A DNA stretch of 64,000 nt from contig JADILM010000003.1 of assembly GCA_016617785.1 (NCBI GenBank), forward strand, positions 62,001 through 126,000, written 5' to 3'. Position 1 is the stretch's first letter; each line of letters opens with the position of its first letter. Made by a program: the position numbers and the translations under genes. A model generated the notes under the pieces. The model was not told the DNA's origin and searched no databases. It worked only from the letters and a program-made list of their open reading frames with translations. This stretch comes from Sporobolomyces roseus. Its lineage: Eukaryota > Basidiomycota > Microbotryomycetes > Sporidiobolales > Sporidiobolaceae. Positions 1 through 12,136 of this stretch are shown here, piece by piece.

Positions 1-509
1 CTCGTTCCCAATCCGAGAGCGTGGCTGTAGTGCAAGACAGCCAACGAGTTGTCAGTTCCCTTCGGAGTGGGTCGTCGGAAAGGAGGAAAAGACAGCGAAA
101 CTGACCCAAGGACACGGTCTCCGACTTTGACATGCGAAACGTCCTCTCCAACTTGCTCAACGACACCTGCGACGTCGGTGCCGAGAATAAAAGGGTACTT
201 CTTGACGAAGAAGTCGTATTCTCGAATCTGGAGCAAGGAACGAAGAGCGTCAATTTTTGGGCAAGAGAACGACAGAAGACTCGAGCTGCTCACCTTCCAG
301 TCTACAGGCTGAATCGATACGGAGTGAACCTACGAGGAAGGAGGAAGCACGAATCAATCAGTATTCGAGGAGGAGTGAAAGCGGGAATAGAAAATCGAAC
401 GACTCACTTTGACGACGACTTCGCCCTTTTGAGCTGTTGGTGCCTCTGCCGAATCCACTTCGAGCTTTTGTTTGGGAGCTTTGATCCACGCGGCCGAGTT
501 GCTAACCAT
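1..509 (-). CDS. MDR-family (zinc-ADH-like) oxidoreductase, second copy, 5' part only
   Basis: This is an identical second copy of the 5' half of the oxidoreductase gene at 10809-12136. Exons read as complement(408..509), complement(294..329), complement(106..227) and complement(1..24), in the same frame and with the same splice sites as the full copy. It encodes the N-terminal GroES-like part up to about residue 95 and then leaves the window. Whether it continues as a whole gene or is a truncated fragment cannot be seen. Its start lies 785 bp from the divergent SPP1 start, so the two share an upstream region, most of which is inside the repeat. If the copy is truncated it is probably not a working enzyme, because the Rossmann NAD(P) domain lies further on. 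Confidence 0.85.
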
Positions 510-1064
510 TGTAGAGTCTTGAGAGAGGATGAAGGGTGAGAGTAAAGGTGAAGTGAAGACTCAAGTTTCCGACGAAGAGTGTTCGTAGGAAAGCGGGCTG
601 ATTGAAGAGATTTGTTGAAGGGAGAGAGGATGGAGGAAAGAAGCAAGAGAGGGAAGATGAACTAATCCGTTCCGTCATTCCGAAAGAAGCCAAAAGAATC
701 TTCGGTCAGCAGAAGCTGCAGCAGGAAACCACGAGTCGAACGCGCGTTGGAATTCGACGAAAAATCGCTCAATATTACAACTTGGGAATACGGATCCTGT
801 TTGAAACTTCACATAACAAACGCAAAATACCACGACCACCTTAAAAAGCACGCAGCACTTACGGACGCCCCTCGTCAAACAGGCAGGCGTTGATGGAGAT
901 TCGTTGCGTCGTCAGGTAGTCGGAGAAGAGAAAGGGAGGGACTTGGGTGCGGCGCTTTCCCTCCGCCGGACTTTTCCCTTTTCACGAGGGAGTCTGTGAG
1001 CGTGGAAGGGTCGCAATGTCTCGCCAGACAACTTGTCATCTTCAGTCAGGAGCGACGAGTCGAC
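1..1064. repeat. Left arm of an exact 1.06 kb inverted repeat
   Basis: This segment is the reverse complement of 10254-11317 (paired positions add up to 11318). Every stretch I compared, coding, intronic and intergenic, is identical. The match ends sharply near 1064: the left arm continues GGAGAAGGAGG while the right arm differs. The left limit is simply the window edge, so the true repeat may be longer. It carries the first three exons and the start of exon 4 of an oxidoreductase gene plus its upstream region. Identity over introns and spacer means a very recent duplication, gene conversion or an assembly fold-back. Confidence 0.95.
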
Positions 1065-1293
1065 GAGGAGAAGGAGGTTTTACTTGATTCCGTATTTTTT
1101 GTTCTTCGTTCTCTTACTGCAATCACCTTTCCTATCATATCTGCTTCTCGTGTACCAGCCAAACAAAAGAGTGTCCTATCGAAATCTTGGATCGAAGCGA
1201 GTAACTCGAGAGGTCGACTTGTTGCTTTCTCTCTTCCCCTCTTCCTCCAAACTTCCACTCCGACGCGAGATAACGCGTCGGTGGACCGCTACC
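510..1293. promoter_or_regulatory. Divergent spacer between oxidoreductase copy and SPP1
   Basis: This gene-free stretch holds the putative promoters of the leftward oxidoreductase copy and of SPP1. Bases 510-1064 are duplicated upstream of the complete oxidoreductase gene. Only 1065-1293 is unique to SPP1. An open frame runs into SPP1 from 1033 and would add a hydrophobic stretch, but I treat it as leader sequence because the ATG at 1294 has a better context (ACCATGA). Confidence 0.5.
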
Positions 1294-4123
1294 ATGAACT
1301 TCTCGAGCCTACTCAATCACGACGAGCCGAATGCAGCCCCGGAATCGACTACAGAGCCTCAACCTTCAACTAGAATGAGTTTCGATTACCTCAACTCGGA
1401 ACAGAACATGACTCCAGCTGGCGGTTCACCCGCATTCTTTTCAACTCCAAGCGAGTTTATCGGTGATTCGGATGGAGAGGGAACGGCGTACACTGGGACG
1501 AATGAAGGGTTGATGGCAGATCATCAATTTCCTATCGATGCAACCGCTTTCATGGGTAGTCAGGACCTCTACCAGCATCCTCAGAACACGATTCAACCTC
1601 CTGTCTATCCTCACTTCCCCCAGTACCCTCAATATCCTCAGTATCATCCATTTCCTCACTCCTCTTTGCCTCCACAAACTTCTACTTCACCTCACCAAGC
1701 CCTTCCTCCCTACGCCTTCTCTCCCTTTCAGCATTCTCAACAAGCAGTATCTCACCTTCCTATACCTCCTCCAACTTTCCCAACGACGGAGGCCGCTTCG
1801 GAAGCAGATGATGAGAAACCGCAGAAAAGTGCGAAACCTAAAGGGAAAGGGAAGGTGAAAGGGAAGGCGAAAGGGGACGTAGATGGTCAAGCTGAAGGGA
1901 GTGATATGTCTAGCGCTGTGAAGGTTTGTATCCGGCTAGCTCTCGAATCTGAATTCCGCTCACCATCTCGCTCTCCCATAGCCTTCTGCCGCTCGAACAT
2001 CCAAACCGAAAGGAGCAAGCAAATCGAAACGGAATGCTCTCCTTGCGGCTTCCAATCACTCTTCGCCAGCGCCTTCCCCCGGTCCTTCTACGCTTTCGAA
2101 CGAAGTGCGTTTCGACTCGCAGGAACTCGACGACCAAGAGGAACGGAGATCACTCGTCAAGCCTCACAAGATCGAATTCGATGAACCTCAGAAACCCTTG
2201 AAACCCCTCACAACGTCACACCTCAAATCCGCACTCGTTCCCTCGATGATTTCCTCCCTTTCCCCCGCTTTCCAGAACTACGTTTCACCTAGAATCGGTC
2301 CCGGTGGAGCTCCTTTGACCGATTCTGAGGACGATGAAGACGAAGACGCTGCCAGGAAGAGGGTTCAAGCGAGGAGAGCGGCAACTCTCGCTGCAAAGGG
2401 CAAGAGCAGAGCGAGAACTGAAGAAGAGGAGCGGGAAGAATCAGACGATAGGCTGTATTGTGTGTGTCGAGAGCTTTATGACCCAGAGGTGCGTGACGTT
2501 CTTTCGCTCGTATCTCGAAGCGGTCCTGACCATGTCGTATCGGAAACAGCGAATGATGATTGCTTGTGATCGGTTTGTCTTCCGACTGATCTTTCGCACG
2601 ATTGCTGGACTGATTTGACCCTGTACTTTTTCCTCAGCTGCGAGGAGTGGTACCACATCGATTGTGTCGGTATTCGAGACGACAGTGTCGAACTCGTCGA
2701 TCAGTTTTTCTGCCCTCCTTGTCAAGCCAGTACGTCTTAAACTCTCGAAGCGCTCGCGATCATTTCAGTCTGACACAAACGATGACTTTCACAGAGTATC
2801 ATCAACGAACAACGTGGCTCGAAGCTTGCTCGCGACCAACTTGTCAAAAGCCCGCTGTCGCTCTCTCAAAATACTGTTCCGACTACTGTGGGATCAGCGT
2901 CGTCTCAGCTCGATTGGAACTTCTCAAGCTTGCAAATGGAACGGATCCGAGCGCATTCTGGGGAAGAGTCGAAGGAGCACGGAGGACCGAAGCGAAAGTC
3001 GTCGAAGCAACAAGATTCCCCTCGACGGTTTCGGAAGAATCTCTGCTCCACCGACAATCTGCCGAGGACTCTCGTACACTTTCGAGGTTACAAGACAAAT
3101 TGGAAGAAACCAACTCTCGTCGAGCTGGATTGTTGTCGGCGATTTCGATGGTGGAAAAGAGGTTACTTTACTTGAAGATTGCGATAAAGCGGTGGGAGGC
3201 GCTGTGTCAGGCGACGGCGGACGAGCTCAACAGTGCGGGTATCAGCGTCGCCGGAGGAGGAGGAAGTGGAACAACGATTGAAGCGAAGCCAACAGGAGCG
3301 AAGAGAGGTGGAAAGAAGAAAGGAAAGGGCGGAAAGAAGAAAGGTCCAGTCGCAGCGACGAGCTTGCCTGAGGCTCAGTGTGGATTGGATGTTCGTCTCG
3401 TTTACGATGAACAAACCTGGAGGGATTGGGTCGAGTCTGTGTCGATAGGTCAGGATCGAGGAGGCGAAGAAGGGGAGGAGGAAGGAGGCAAGAGGATCTT
3501 GGAAGCGAAGGAACGAGGGGATGATCAACAAGTACTCGACCTGGCACTCGAGATGCTCGATGGAGTCTGTCTACAGACGAGGAAGAAGTGCGAAAGGCAC
3601 ACTGGATGGCAGAAAGTGAGAGAAGCGGACTTTCAGGTGGAAAAGGCTGTACTGGTGCGTTATTCTTCTCAGCGACCAATCGTTTACACACACCGAGGGG
3701 ACTGAGACTGGTCGAGATTGTTCGTTGACTCTTTGTTCGCAGACTCGCCGCCTTGATCGACTCTCGACTCTCTCGCGCTCTCTCGAATCCCAAATCTCCC
3801 TTCACCAACAAGCCACCGCTTTCCGTCTCTCGAATCGTTCCCAAGCAACTTCCACACCAACGCTTATCCCGATCGACGATTTCATGGAGGAACAAGAGGT
3901 TCTACAGCCGTGCCCGAAACCTATCGGAGCACGCAACACAGGTCGTAGAAGTACGAGTCCCGTCATGAATCGTGGATCTGGATACAACATACCTCCTTCG
4001 TACAACCGTGGTGATTTCGTTGCGGGAGGTGAAGATGGAGACGCGAATCTTGATGTACCCCCCGAACTCTTGCCCTTCTTGAGTAGAGCAGAGATCGCCA
4101 AGTTGAAGGCTCAGCACAAGTGA
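1294..4123 (+). CDS. SPP1: Spp1/CFP1-like PHD-finger subunit of the COMPASS (Set1) complex
   Basis: Six exons: 1294-1923, 1982-2488, 2550-2572, 2638-2729, 2795-3654, 3743-4123; about 830 aa. The N-terminal third is low-complexity (Pro/Gln/Tyr-rich, then Lys-rich). A PHD finger lies at roughly residues 368-418: it opens YCVCRELYDPE, goes on RMMIACDRCEEWYHIDCVG and closes with CPPC, the pattern of an H3K4me-reading finger. It is followed by a second Cys-rich block (CSRPTCQKPA ... KYCSDYCG) typical of the Spp1/CFP1 C-terminal region, then a coiled-coil-like stretch and a Lys/Gly-rich linker. Family role: a nuclear subunit that brings Set1 methyltransferase to chromatin. The finger is spread over three exons, one only 23 nt. 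The N-terminus is long for the family. Assignment is by motif order. Confidence 0.88.
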
Positions 4124-4486
4124 TGGAATATTTGTCTAGGTGAACGTAATCGCGAGTGAACAGCTCAGGTCTCAGGAGAGGAACGAATGAAACGAAGATT
4201 TGGATTTTTCAGTTTTCCAGTTTTCGTAAACTTGGCCGCAGCGAGTACCGTTCACTCAGAGTACGATATCGTCGTCTTGAGAGCTATTATTCGCTCGCTG
4301 CAAGTGGAATCAACCGAAATTGTCAACTTCCGTTCTGTGCCGCGAGAGCCAAATTTCATCTCTTTCACTCACAACTCCTCGCTAATCTTGAGGCCGCTCC
4401 TGACCGACTAGAGCTCTCACTAGCCTCATACGACTACTCGATCTTGGTGTTCACCAGCTAGGACGAGCTACACGAATCATACAGAG
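4124..4486. other. SPP1-CLU1 spacer
   Basis: This is the spacer between the SPP1 stop and the CLU1 start on the same strand. It should contain the SPP1 3' end and CLU1 promoter/leader. Open frames here show no family motif and I call no gene. Confidence 0.4.
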
Positions 4487-7400
4487 ATGTCGTCCGCTGA
4501 AACCGAGGCAAAGCAGCCTCAAACGGTCGAAGAGGGCATCACTGAGCAGACCGAACAAGGTAAGCCATCTCATAAAGACTTTTTACGCTTTGCAAGAACG
4601 GTACAGCTGACTCGTTCGATGTTGACAACTTTTCACCTCTTGCTCGTTTCTTCTCACCATCGCTTCATCCATCACTACACCATCTTCCCGCTGTTCGGCA
4701 GTCGAAGAAGCTTCTAGCTCAGCAATCGATGTCACCCTCCTGATTCCTCCCCAGACCTTCCTCAACCTTGCCGAATCTCCCGCTTCAAAGAGTTCAGATG
4801 GATTCCTTCAACTTCCCTTCACCTCTGCTCTCACCGATCTCGTCTCCGACTTGAAGAACATCATCGTCGAAGCGCCCGAAGGTTTCTGGCTCGGTTCCTT
4901 CTCCCTCGCCCCTGTATATGCCGAGGAAATCGTCGATCAAACCAAGACTGATTCGAAAGAGAAGGAAGCTGGAAAGGAAGGAGAGAGCAGTCAAGATGAG
5001 GTAGTCAAGCAGTACGGCGAATGGAAGACATTGACACCTCCTCCAGCGAAGGACAGTGTTGGAGAGGTGGATCCGAAGCAATGGGCTTTGACGAGCGAAG
5101 GAGTTCTCGGCGATCTGGCAGACTTGTCAGCAGTATTTGGAGGAGAACCTGAGTTCTGGGGGACCAGGAAGAAGGGGTTGAAGGTCGCGTTCAGTGAGTT
5201 CCGACGCTTAACGCTTCCTTTTTATCCGTTTTGATTACTGAGAGTTCGGGAATAAACAGCCGCATTCTCTCCTCTTTCGATGCACCAGCATGTGCTCAAG
5301 GTTCGCGATGTACTCTTCTCCAACCTACCAACTCTCGCTTCGACAACTTGCACCTACGACCCCACCAGTCTCGCCATCGCTCCTGGTATCTCGCTTTATT
5401 CGAAGGTTCGAGGCGAGCAGTCAGCTACATCAGAGTCGAACGACGTCGACGGAGAACAAGTTGATGAGGGTTAGTCTTCCTCGTCGATGATGGTCTTGTA
5501 TTGAGAACTGATGCTCGCTCGACTTGCGCTTCTGCAGATTCGAACGGAAAAGGGAAGAAGAGTAAAGCGACCAAGAAGACAAGCCCTTCGTCATCGGACG
5601 CTACAGAATCGACTACCCTCGTTGATCCTGCGGCCGGAACTTCAACTCACGCTTTCACCAACTTCACTATCGAAGAGCTCAAAAACGCAAACTACCTCGA
5701 ATACCTCACTCCCGCTGCCTCGACCGCCGCTACTTCTCCTTGTATCAAATCTCTCGGCATCTCTCCCTGGTCACCTCCTCCTCATCAACGTCGTCTCAGA
5801 GGCGATCTCGTCTATATCACGATCTCTACCCTCGAAAGCGAAAACTTCACTCTCACTGGTTCAACCGCTGGATTCTGGATCTCAAAGACGACCGGATCGA
5901 ACTACGACCCTTCACCTCGTTCAGTGCTGCCGAAAGGAGTGCACCAAGGACCCTATCAATCTCTCTTCGAACTCCTCTCCGACATCTCACCTTCTTTCCG
6001 CAAGAACTTGACCAGTCTCATCTCCAAAGTCGTTCGACCTGAACTCTCACAATCCGATCTCGTTGCTTCGCTCGCCATCACCAACACTCTTCCCGCCGCT
6101 CCCTACCTCATCCCTACTCCGATTCACGCTGCTGATCCATTCCGAACCCAAGCTGCCTACCTCCTCACCGGTTCGACCACTGCCGATCAACTCCCTAGCT
6201 CGCGCGACTGGAACGACGATTTCGGCCAATTCTACGATCTTCCCAAGAACGACGAGGATCAAAGATTGCTCCGGGAGCGACTCATCTCTCGCACCCAGAC
6301 CGATTTCGTCCTCGCTGCCACTCGTGGTGCGATGCAGATCGCTCGTGGCGATGTTCCTCCTCTCAACCCCAACGAACCAGTCTCGGCTCACACCTTCATT
6401 CACAACAACCTACTCTTCACCAAGGCTGAGGATTCGACCGGCCTCTACACGAATGGTCTCGGAGGAAGCGAGGCGAGTCGCTACGCTGCAGGCAAAGACT
6501 TGAAGGGTATCGAGGTTCTCGAACGTCTCGATGTCGATGGACTCAGCATGATGCAAACAGTCCTCGTCGACTACCAAGGAGCTCGGTGGATCGTTCAGAC
6601 ACTTATTCCGGGTCTCTTCAAGGCTGCACGCGATGAGGTAGACGAGACCGCAGCGAAGGAGGAGGAGAAGTTGACCGGCAAGAAACCTTCTCCGAAACCT
6701 GCTCAAGTTTATCCCAATGGCGATCAATCAGCGTCCGAACAAGCTCAGAAGGCTCTCGATGCCGACAAACCCTTCCCTTCCGAGGACACGCCCAACAAGG
6801 ACGACTACCCTCCCACTTCCTCATTCCGAATCGTTTATGGCGCTTCCGACCCCGAAGATCCCGATGCCAAGATCCGCAACGCTGCTTACTTCCACGAGAA
6901 GCTGGCGAAGAAGGTTGCGAAGAAGATGCGCTTCGCCGAGCACATTGTTCGAGACCGAGAAGGAAAGGAGGTCAAACTTTACACCTCGAGTGATATGCAC
7001 GGTATCGCTGCTCCTGATGGTCGAAGCTACTTCATCGATTGCTGTACGTCTCTCTTGCTCTTGCTCTAATACGACTCCTCTGCCGGACCCACGACTGACG
7101 AAATCCTCCGCAACGATTGTCATAGTCCGTTTACACTGCGTCGACGTTGAATTCCGCGAGCAGAACATCTCGAACGCCGAACGATCAGACGCCTACCCTC
7201 ATCGCCTCGTTCTCCTCCGACCAGAGCTCCTCGAGCTCTACCGCGAATCGAAGCTTCAACCATGGCTTGAGGAACAAGTCGAAAAGACTCGGGCGAAGAT
7301 CGAGAAGGATTCGAAGTCGGTCGAAGCAGAGCTGAAGGAGGCTGCGTCGGACGCCAAGGATGGTGACGAGAAGAAGGAAGAGACGGGTGTCGCGAAGGAC

Positions 7401-9782
7401 GACGGTACTTCCACTGGTCCCACAACTTCGATTATCAACGCCGACGACTTCATTCTCAACTTCAATCCCGATGCTTTCGTCGAGCGCAAACCCTCGAAGG
7501 AGACTGGCGAGTCAGTCAAGATCTACGACGAGGAAGACGACTCTACCAAGAACGTTCGTCTCGCAAGTCGATACCTTCGTGAAGTTGTCCTCAAGGAGTT
7601 CCTCATCGATGCCGGTTCCGGTACTTTGGCCGTCACCGATGGTTTCCTCCTCACCAAGGTCCTTCACCGAAAAGGTATCAACATGCGCTACATCGGTCTC
7701 CTCGCTGAGAAGATCGAGAAGGAGAGCAACGAATTCGATTTCGGGACTGGAACTAGCAAGAACGAAGCACTCCATTCTCTCGAACTACTCAAGGTAAGCT
7801 CCACTCCTCTTGATGCCTGTATAATCTCAAGTGAATTGACTGCTTTCGCACATTTGATAGCATACTCTCCGTTCCGAGATGGTCATTCGGGCTGCAAAGC
7901 ACTCGCTGAATCGCCTCCTTCGTTCGTCGGGTACCTTCGATCACCCCTACATCGTCTCCCACTTCCTCAACTGCCTCCTTGGTGCATCTTTGAACGCTTC
8001 CCCCGTCGCCGAAACTCCCTTCCTCCCGAATCAGGACATCACTCGATCCTGGACTTCTCTTTCACCTTCCTCCCTTCGCAACGAACTGATCAAGGAGATC
8101 GGCTCCCGCTTCCGCTACACCCTCCCCGAAAACTGGATCGAAACGGAGATGCTCAAGAACAAGACTGCTCGCGAGCTATGCCTCCGAGTCGGAATTCAGC
8201 TCGTCGCTCGCGCTTACAGCTTCGAGTCGTCCTCTTCCGCTGGTTCGACCGAAACTGCCCAAGTCAGCTCGAACAAGCGCTCGCAACCTCAGAACACCGA
8301 CGCTACCCTTGCCTCGAAGAAGAAGAACAAGAAGAAGTCCGGTAAAGCTGCTGTCAACGGAGTACACGATGCCAAAGTCGAACTACCGACAATGACCTTC
8401 ACTTCCGACGACGTTCTCAACATCATGCCGGTTGTCAAGTCTACGATATTCAAAGTAAGCTTACTTTCTCTACCGCTTTCACGCGCTCTTCGTTTCGTGT
8501 TATTGACGTTCTCGTATCTTTCTCAGAGTACCCTCGTCGACGAACGGTTCGCCCAAGGCTCTCGCTTGCTCAGCGATGGCTACGTCGAAGCTGGAGAACA
8601 AATTTCCAACGAAGCACTTCACCTTTGCGAACAAGTCTTCGGAGCTGTTCACCCTGAAGCGGCAAGCAAGTATCACGCGCTCGGTCTCGGTATGTCGATT
8701 CGAGTCAGCCCTAGATTCGTCAGTCAAACGTGTAGCTAACCTTTTTCTGGCTCTAGTCTGGCACAGTTTGTCTCAACGTATCCTCGCCTCGGTCAATCGT
8801 CACGAACTCGCCGAACAAGCCTTGAAGGAGCTCGCAAGTGTTCCCAAAACCGGAGAGCCAGACGAAGAAGAACGCGAGAAGCAAATTCGCGACATGCTCC
8901 TTCCCAACGTCGAAGCTGCTCGTTCCGAAGCCGAGTCTTACCTTCAGCAAGCCGTCCGCATGGTTCGACAATCGATCATCATCTGCGAGCGTACCAGCGG
9001 AATCGACTCGCACGAAGCAGTTCAGCAATACGCCGATCTCGGTCTCCTCGAGCAAGCTGCCGGAAACGTCGACCTAGGACTCAAACTATCGATGCACGCA
9101 GTCAAGCTGTGGAACGTATCCTACGGTCCTGCACACCCAACTCTCGTTACCATTCTCGTACGTTATCAAGCTCCCTTTCCTCGGTCGAAACGGTACTGAA
9201 TCATGCCTCGTTCATTAGTCGAACGTGGCCGCTATGGTGCAAGCAACGTACGGACCAGAAGCAGCTCTGCCTCTCGCGCTCCAACATCGAAACCTCGCGG
9301 AAACTGTTTACGGTTCAGATTCGGTCGCTGTTGGACAAGCTGCGTTCGCTCTCGGTCAAATCTACGCAGTCAACTCCGATCTCGTTTCCGCGCTCGACTA
9401 CATGAAGTCAGCTCAAAGCATCCTCTCGAAACATCTCGGTGACGATGCGAAGGAGGCTACCGAAGCTGCAAACCTCGTCAGATTCATCGAACAAGCCGTT
9501 GCTCGCGATGCTCAAGACCAACGCTTACGAGAAGAGCGTTACAAGAAGTCCCCGCTCGTCACAGCGAATCGCTCGAACGCAGTCCGAATCGGAGGAGGAG
9601 GACCAGCTTCTTCAACAGTGGCAGGATCGTCTGCGAAAGAATCAGCCGGAACAGTGCAGACGCCTAGAGAGCACGGACAGAAGGCTGGTCTCAGTGTTGA
9701 CGAACTCGTCGATTTCATTCAAGGTTCTTCTTCGAAATCGAAATCGACCAACCGAACCCAAAAACGCAAAGCATCACCCTAG
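4487..9782 (+). CDS. CLU1: Clustered mitochondria protein (CLU1/TIF31, eIF3-associated)
   Basis: Nine exons: 4487-4559, 4702-5193, 5260-5469, 5538-7043, 7126-7793, 7861-8454, 8527-8689, 8757-9157, 9219-9782; all phases agree and give about 1556 aa. The N-terminal CLU_N region (roughly residues 25-110) includes FWLGSFSLAPVY. The large central CLU region contains RDWNDDFGQFYDLPK and a long helical block ending before a Lys-rich linker. The C-terminal part has TPR-like repeats (EAGEQISNEALHLCEQVFG, then two similar units) and a basic tail. Known role of the family: an mRNA-binding cytosolic protein that keeps mitochondria dispersed and co-purifies with eIF3. Length is in the usual range (about 1250-1500 aa) with extra acidic and basic inserts. 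It is followed by 1 kb before the next gene. Confidence 0.93.
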
Positions 9783-10808
9783 CCGTTATCGCTCCATCGC
9801 ACTTTTCGCCTTTCTCCTCACGACACTCTTTACACTTGTATATCCCCTATGACCCCCACTCTTATGTCTTCATTCGATCTCGAACCCCCCTCGTATTTTC
9901 GTTCGCATGTTCCCCTCATCGTTAGGCCTCGAAGCCATCCTCCGCTCTCCACTCATTCAAAACATGCCTGTCAACGCATGAACTGCAACCTGATTAGATT
10001 AGAATAGAAATGGTCTCGCAGCGCTTTCCAAACTCCGAGAGCGAGAGCAAGAAAAGAATGAAAACGTCCCAAAACGAAGAGCAGTGTTCCCCACGCAACG
10101 AAGCCATACGAAAACACGATGAGATTGTAGACAACGTCGTTACAAAGCAATAGGAACGTGTCTACAGAAGAGGCGACAAGGATTCCGTCAAAAAATCGTC
10201 GATTTCGTTTCTAGCTTTGTTTCGCTCGTTCCGGCGGCTCCTCCCTTCTGTTCGTCGACTCGTCGCTCCTGACTGAAGATGACAAGTTGTCTGGCGAGAC
10301 ATTGCGACCCTTCCACGCTCACAGACTCCCTCGTGAAAAGGGAAAAGTCCGGCGGAGGGAAAGCGCCGCACCCAAGTCCCTCCCTTTCTCTTCTCCGACT
10401 ACCTGACGACGCAACGAATCTCCATCAACGCCTGCCTGTTTGACGAGGGGCGTCCGTAAGTGCTGCGTGCTTTTTAAGGTGGTCGTGGTATTTTGCGTTT
10501 GTTATGTGAAGTTTCAAACAGGATCCGTATTCCCAAGTTGTAATATTGAGCGATTTTTCGTCGAATTCCAACGCGCGTTCGACTCGTGGTTTCCTGCTGC
10601 AGCTTCTGCTGACCGAAGATTCTTTTGGCTTCTTTCGGAATGACGGAACGGATTAGTTCATCTTCCCTCTCTTGCTTCTTTCCTCCATCCTCTCTCCCTT
10701 CAACAAATCTCTTCAATCAGCCCGCTTTCCTACGAACACTCTTCGTCGGAAACTTGAGTCTTCACTTCACCTTTACTCTCACCCTTCATCCTCTCTCAAG
10801 ACTCTACA
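9783..10808. other. CLU1 3' region and oxidoreductase promoter
   Basis: The unique part (9783-10253) should hold the CLU1 3' UTR. From 10254 on the sequence is the right inverted-repeat arm and serves as upstream region of the complete oxidoreductase gene. No further gene seen. Confidence 0.5.
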
Positions 10809-11317
10809 ATGGTTAGCAACTCGGCCGCGTGGATCAAAGCTCCCAAACAAAAGCTCGAAGTGGATTCGGCAGAGGCACCAACAGCTCAAAAGGGCGAAGT
10901 CGTCGTCAAAGTGAGTCGTTCGATTTTCTATTCCCGCTTTCACTCCTCCTCGAATACTGATTGATTCGTGCTTCCTCCTTCCTCGTAGGTTCACTCCGTA
11001 TCGATTCAGCCTGTAGACTGGAAGGTGAGCAGCTCGAGTCTTCTGTCGTTCTCTTGCCCAAAAATTGACGCTCTTCGTTCCTTGCTCCAGATTCGAGAAT
11101 ACGACTTCTTCGTCAAGAAGTACCCTTTTATTCTCGGCACCGACGTCGCAGGTGTCGTTGAGCAAGTTGGAGAGGACGTTTCGCATGTCAAAGTCGGAGA
11201 CCGTGTCCTTGGGTCAGTTTCGCTGTCTTTTCCTCCTTTCCGACGACCCACTCCGAAGGGAACTGACAACTCGTTGGCTGTCTTGCACTACAGCCACGCT
11301 CTCGGATTGGGAACGAG
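10254..11317. repeat. Right arm of the exact 1.06 kb inverted repeat
   Basis: Reverse complement of 1-1064. It covers 555 bp upstream of the complete oxidoreductase gene, its exons 1-3, introns 1-3 and the first 24 nt of exon 4. The inner boundary near 10254 is sharp. The outer limit is set only by the window edge on the other side. There are no terminal inverted repeats, transposase or target-site duplications to suggest a mobile element. Confidence 0.95.
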
Positions 11318-12136
11318 TGATCCTCGACACAGCGCTTTCCAAGAATACGCAGTGATTCACGGCACAACTATCGCTCGAATCCCATCCTCAGTTTCGTTCG
11401 AACGGGCTACCGTCCTTCCTCTCGCCCTCTCGACGGCTTCCGCTGGTCTGTACCAACCTGGATACCTCGAGCTTCCCTACCCTTCCGCCACTACTCCTCC
11501 GTCGACTGGCAAGTCGATTCTGATCTGGGGAGGATCCGCCTCGGTCGGTTCCGCTGCAATCCAACTGGCGAAAGCTTCTGGACTCCGAGTCGTGTCTACG
11601 GCCTCTCCCGCGAATCACGAGTTCGTCAAGTCGCTCGGTGCCGATGTCGTCGTCGATTACAAGGACGAAAAGGTCGTCGACAAATTGGTCGAAGCACTCG
11701 AAGGTAGCGACTTTGCAGGAGTCTACGACGCCATCTCGGAGAGCGGATCAGTCGAAGCTTCGGCACAAGTTGCGACACGAGTCGGAGGCAACAAATTCAT
11801 CGCTACCGTTCTCCCTCCTCCCGAGAATCTTCCTGAAGGCGTCAAAGCTGCTGGAGGTACGTTGCCGCGTTCCCCCATTCATTTGCTCCAGAGTCACTAA
11901 TACCGATTCTCTCTCTTCGGAAATGCGCAGTCTTTGCCGTCACCATCGGAACTCAGCATTCGCAAGTCGGTATCGCAGTCTACCAAAAGTTCGTCACCGA
12001 AGCTCTCGAGAATGGATCTCTTCAAACGAAGCCCGACCCTCTCGTCGTTGGTAAAGGTCTCGAGTCGATCGACCACGGTCTCGATGTCCAGAAGAAGGGT
12101 GTCTCGTTCAAGAAAGTTGTCGTAAATATCGTTTGA
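10809..12136 (+). CDS. MDR-family (zinc-ADH-like) NAD(P)-dependent oxidoreductase, complete copy
   Basis: Five exons: 10809-10910, 10989-11024, 11091-11212, 11294-11856, 11931-12136; 342 aa. The N-terminal GroES-like fold shows SVSIQPVDWKIREY and the typical GTDVAGVVEQVGEDV strand. A Rossmann segment follows with the nucleotide-binding loop IWGGSASVGSAAIQLAK and then LGADVVVDYKDE. The Cys/His ligands of classical zinc ADHs are not seen, so this belongs with the quinone-oxidoreductase or trans-enoyl-reductase-like branch. The substrate cannot be inferred. Its first three exons and upstream region are duplicated at the left window edge. It is convergent with TEF1. Confidence 0.88.

Noticed and set aside
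1033..1293. Hydrophobic N-terminal extension of SPP1
   Set aside because: In frame, but begins at the repeat boundary, is unlike any nuclear COMPASS subunit, and a better ATG follows at 1294.
6717..8345. Long open frame crossing CLU1 exons in another frame
   Set aside because: It reads real CLU1 codons only in part and out of frame elsewhere; the spliced CLU1 model explains the region fully.
1..11317. Transposon origin of the exact inverted repeat
   Set aside because: Contents are gene exons, introns and a promoter; no transposase, reverse transcriptase, terminal repeats or target-site duplication seen.
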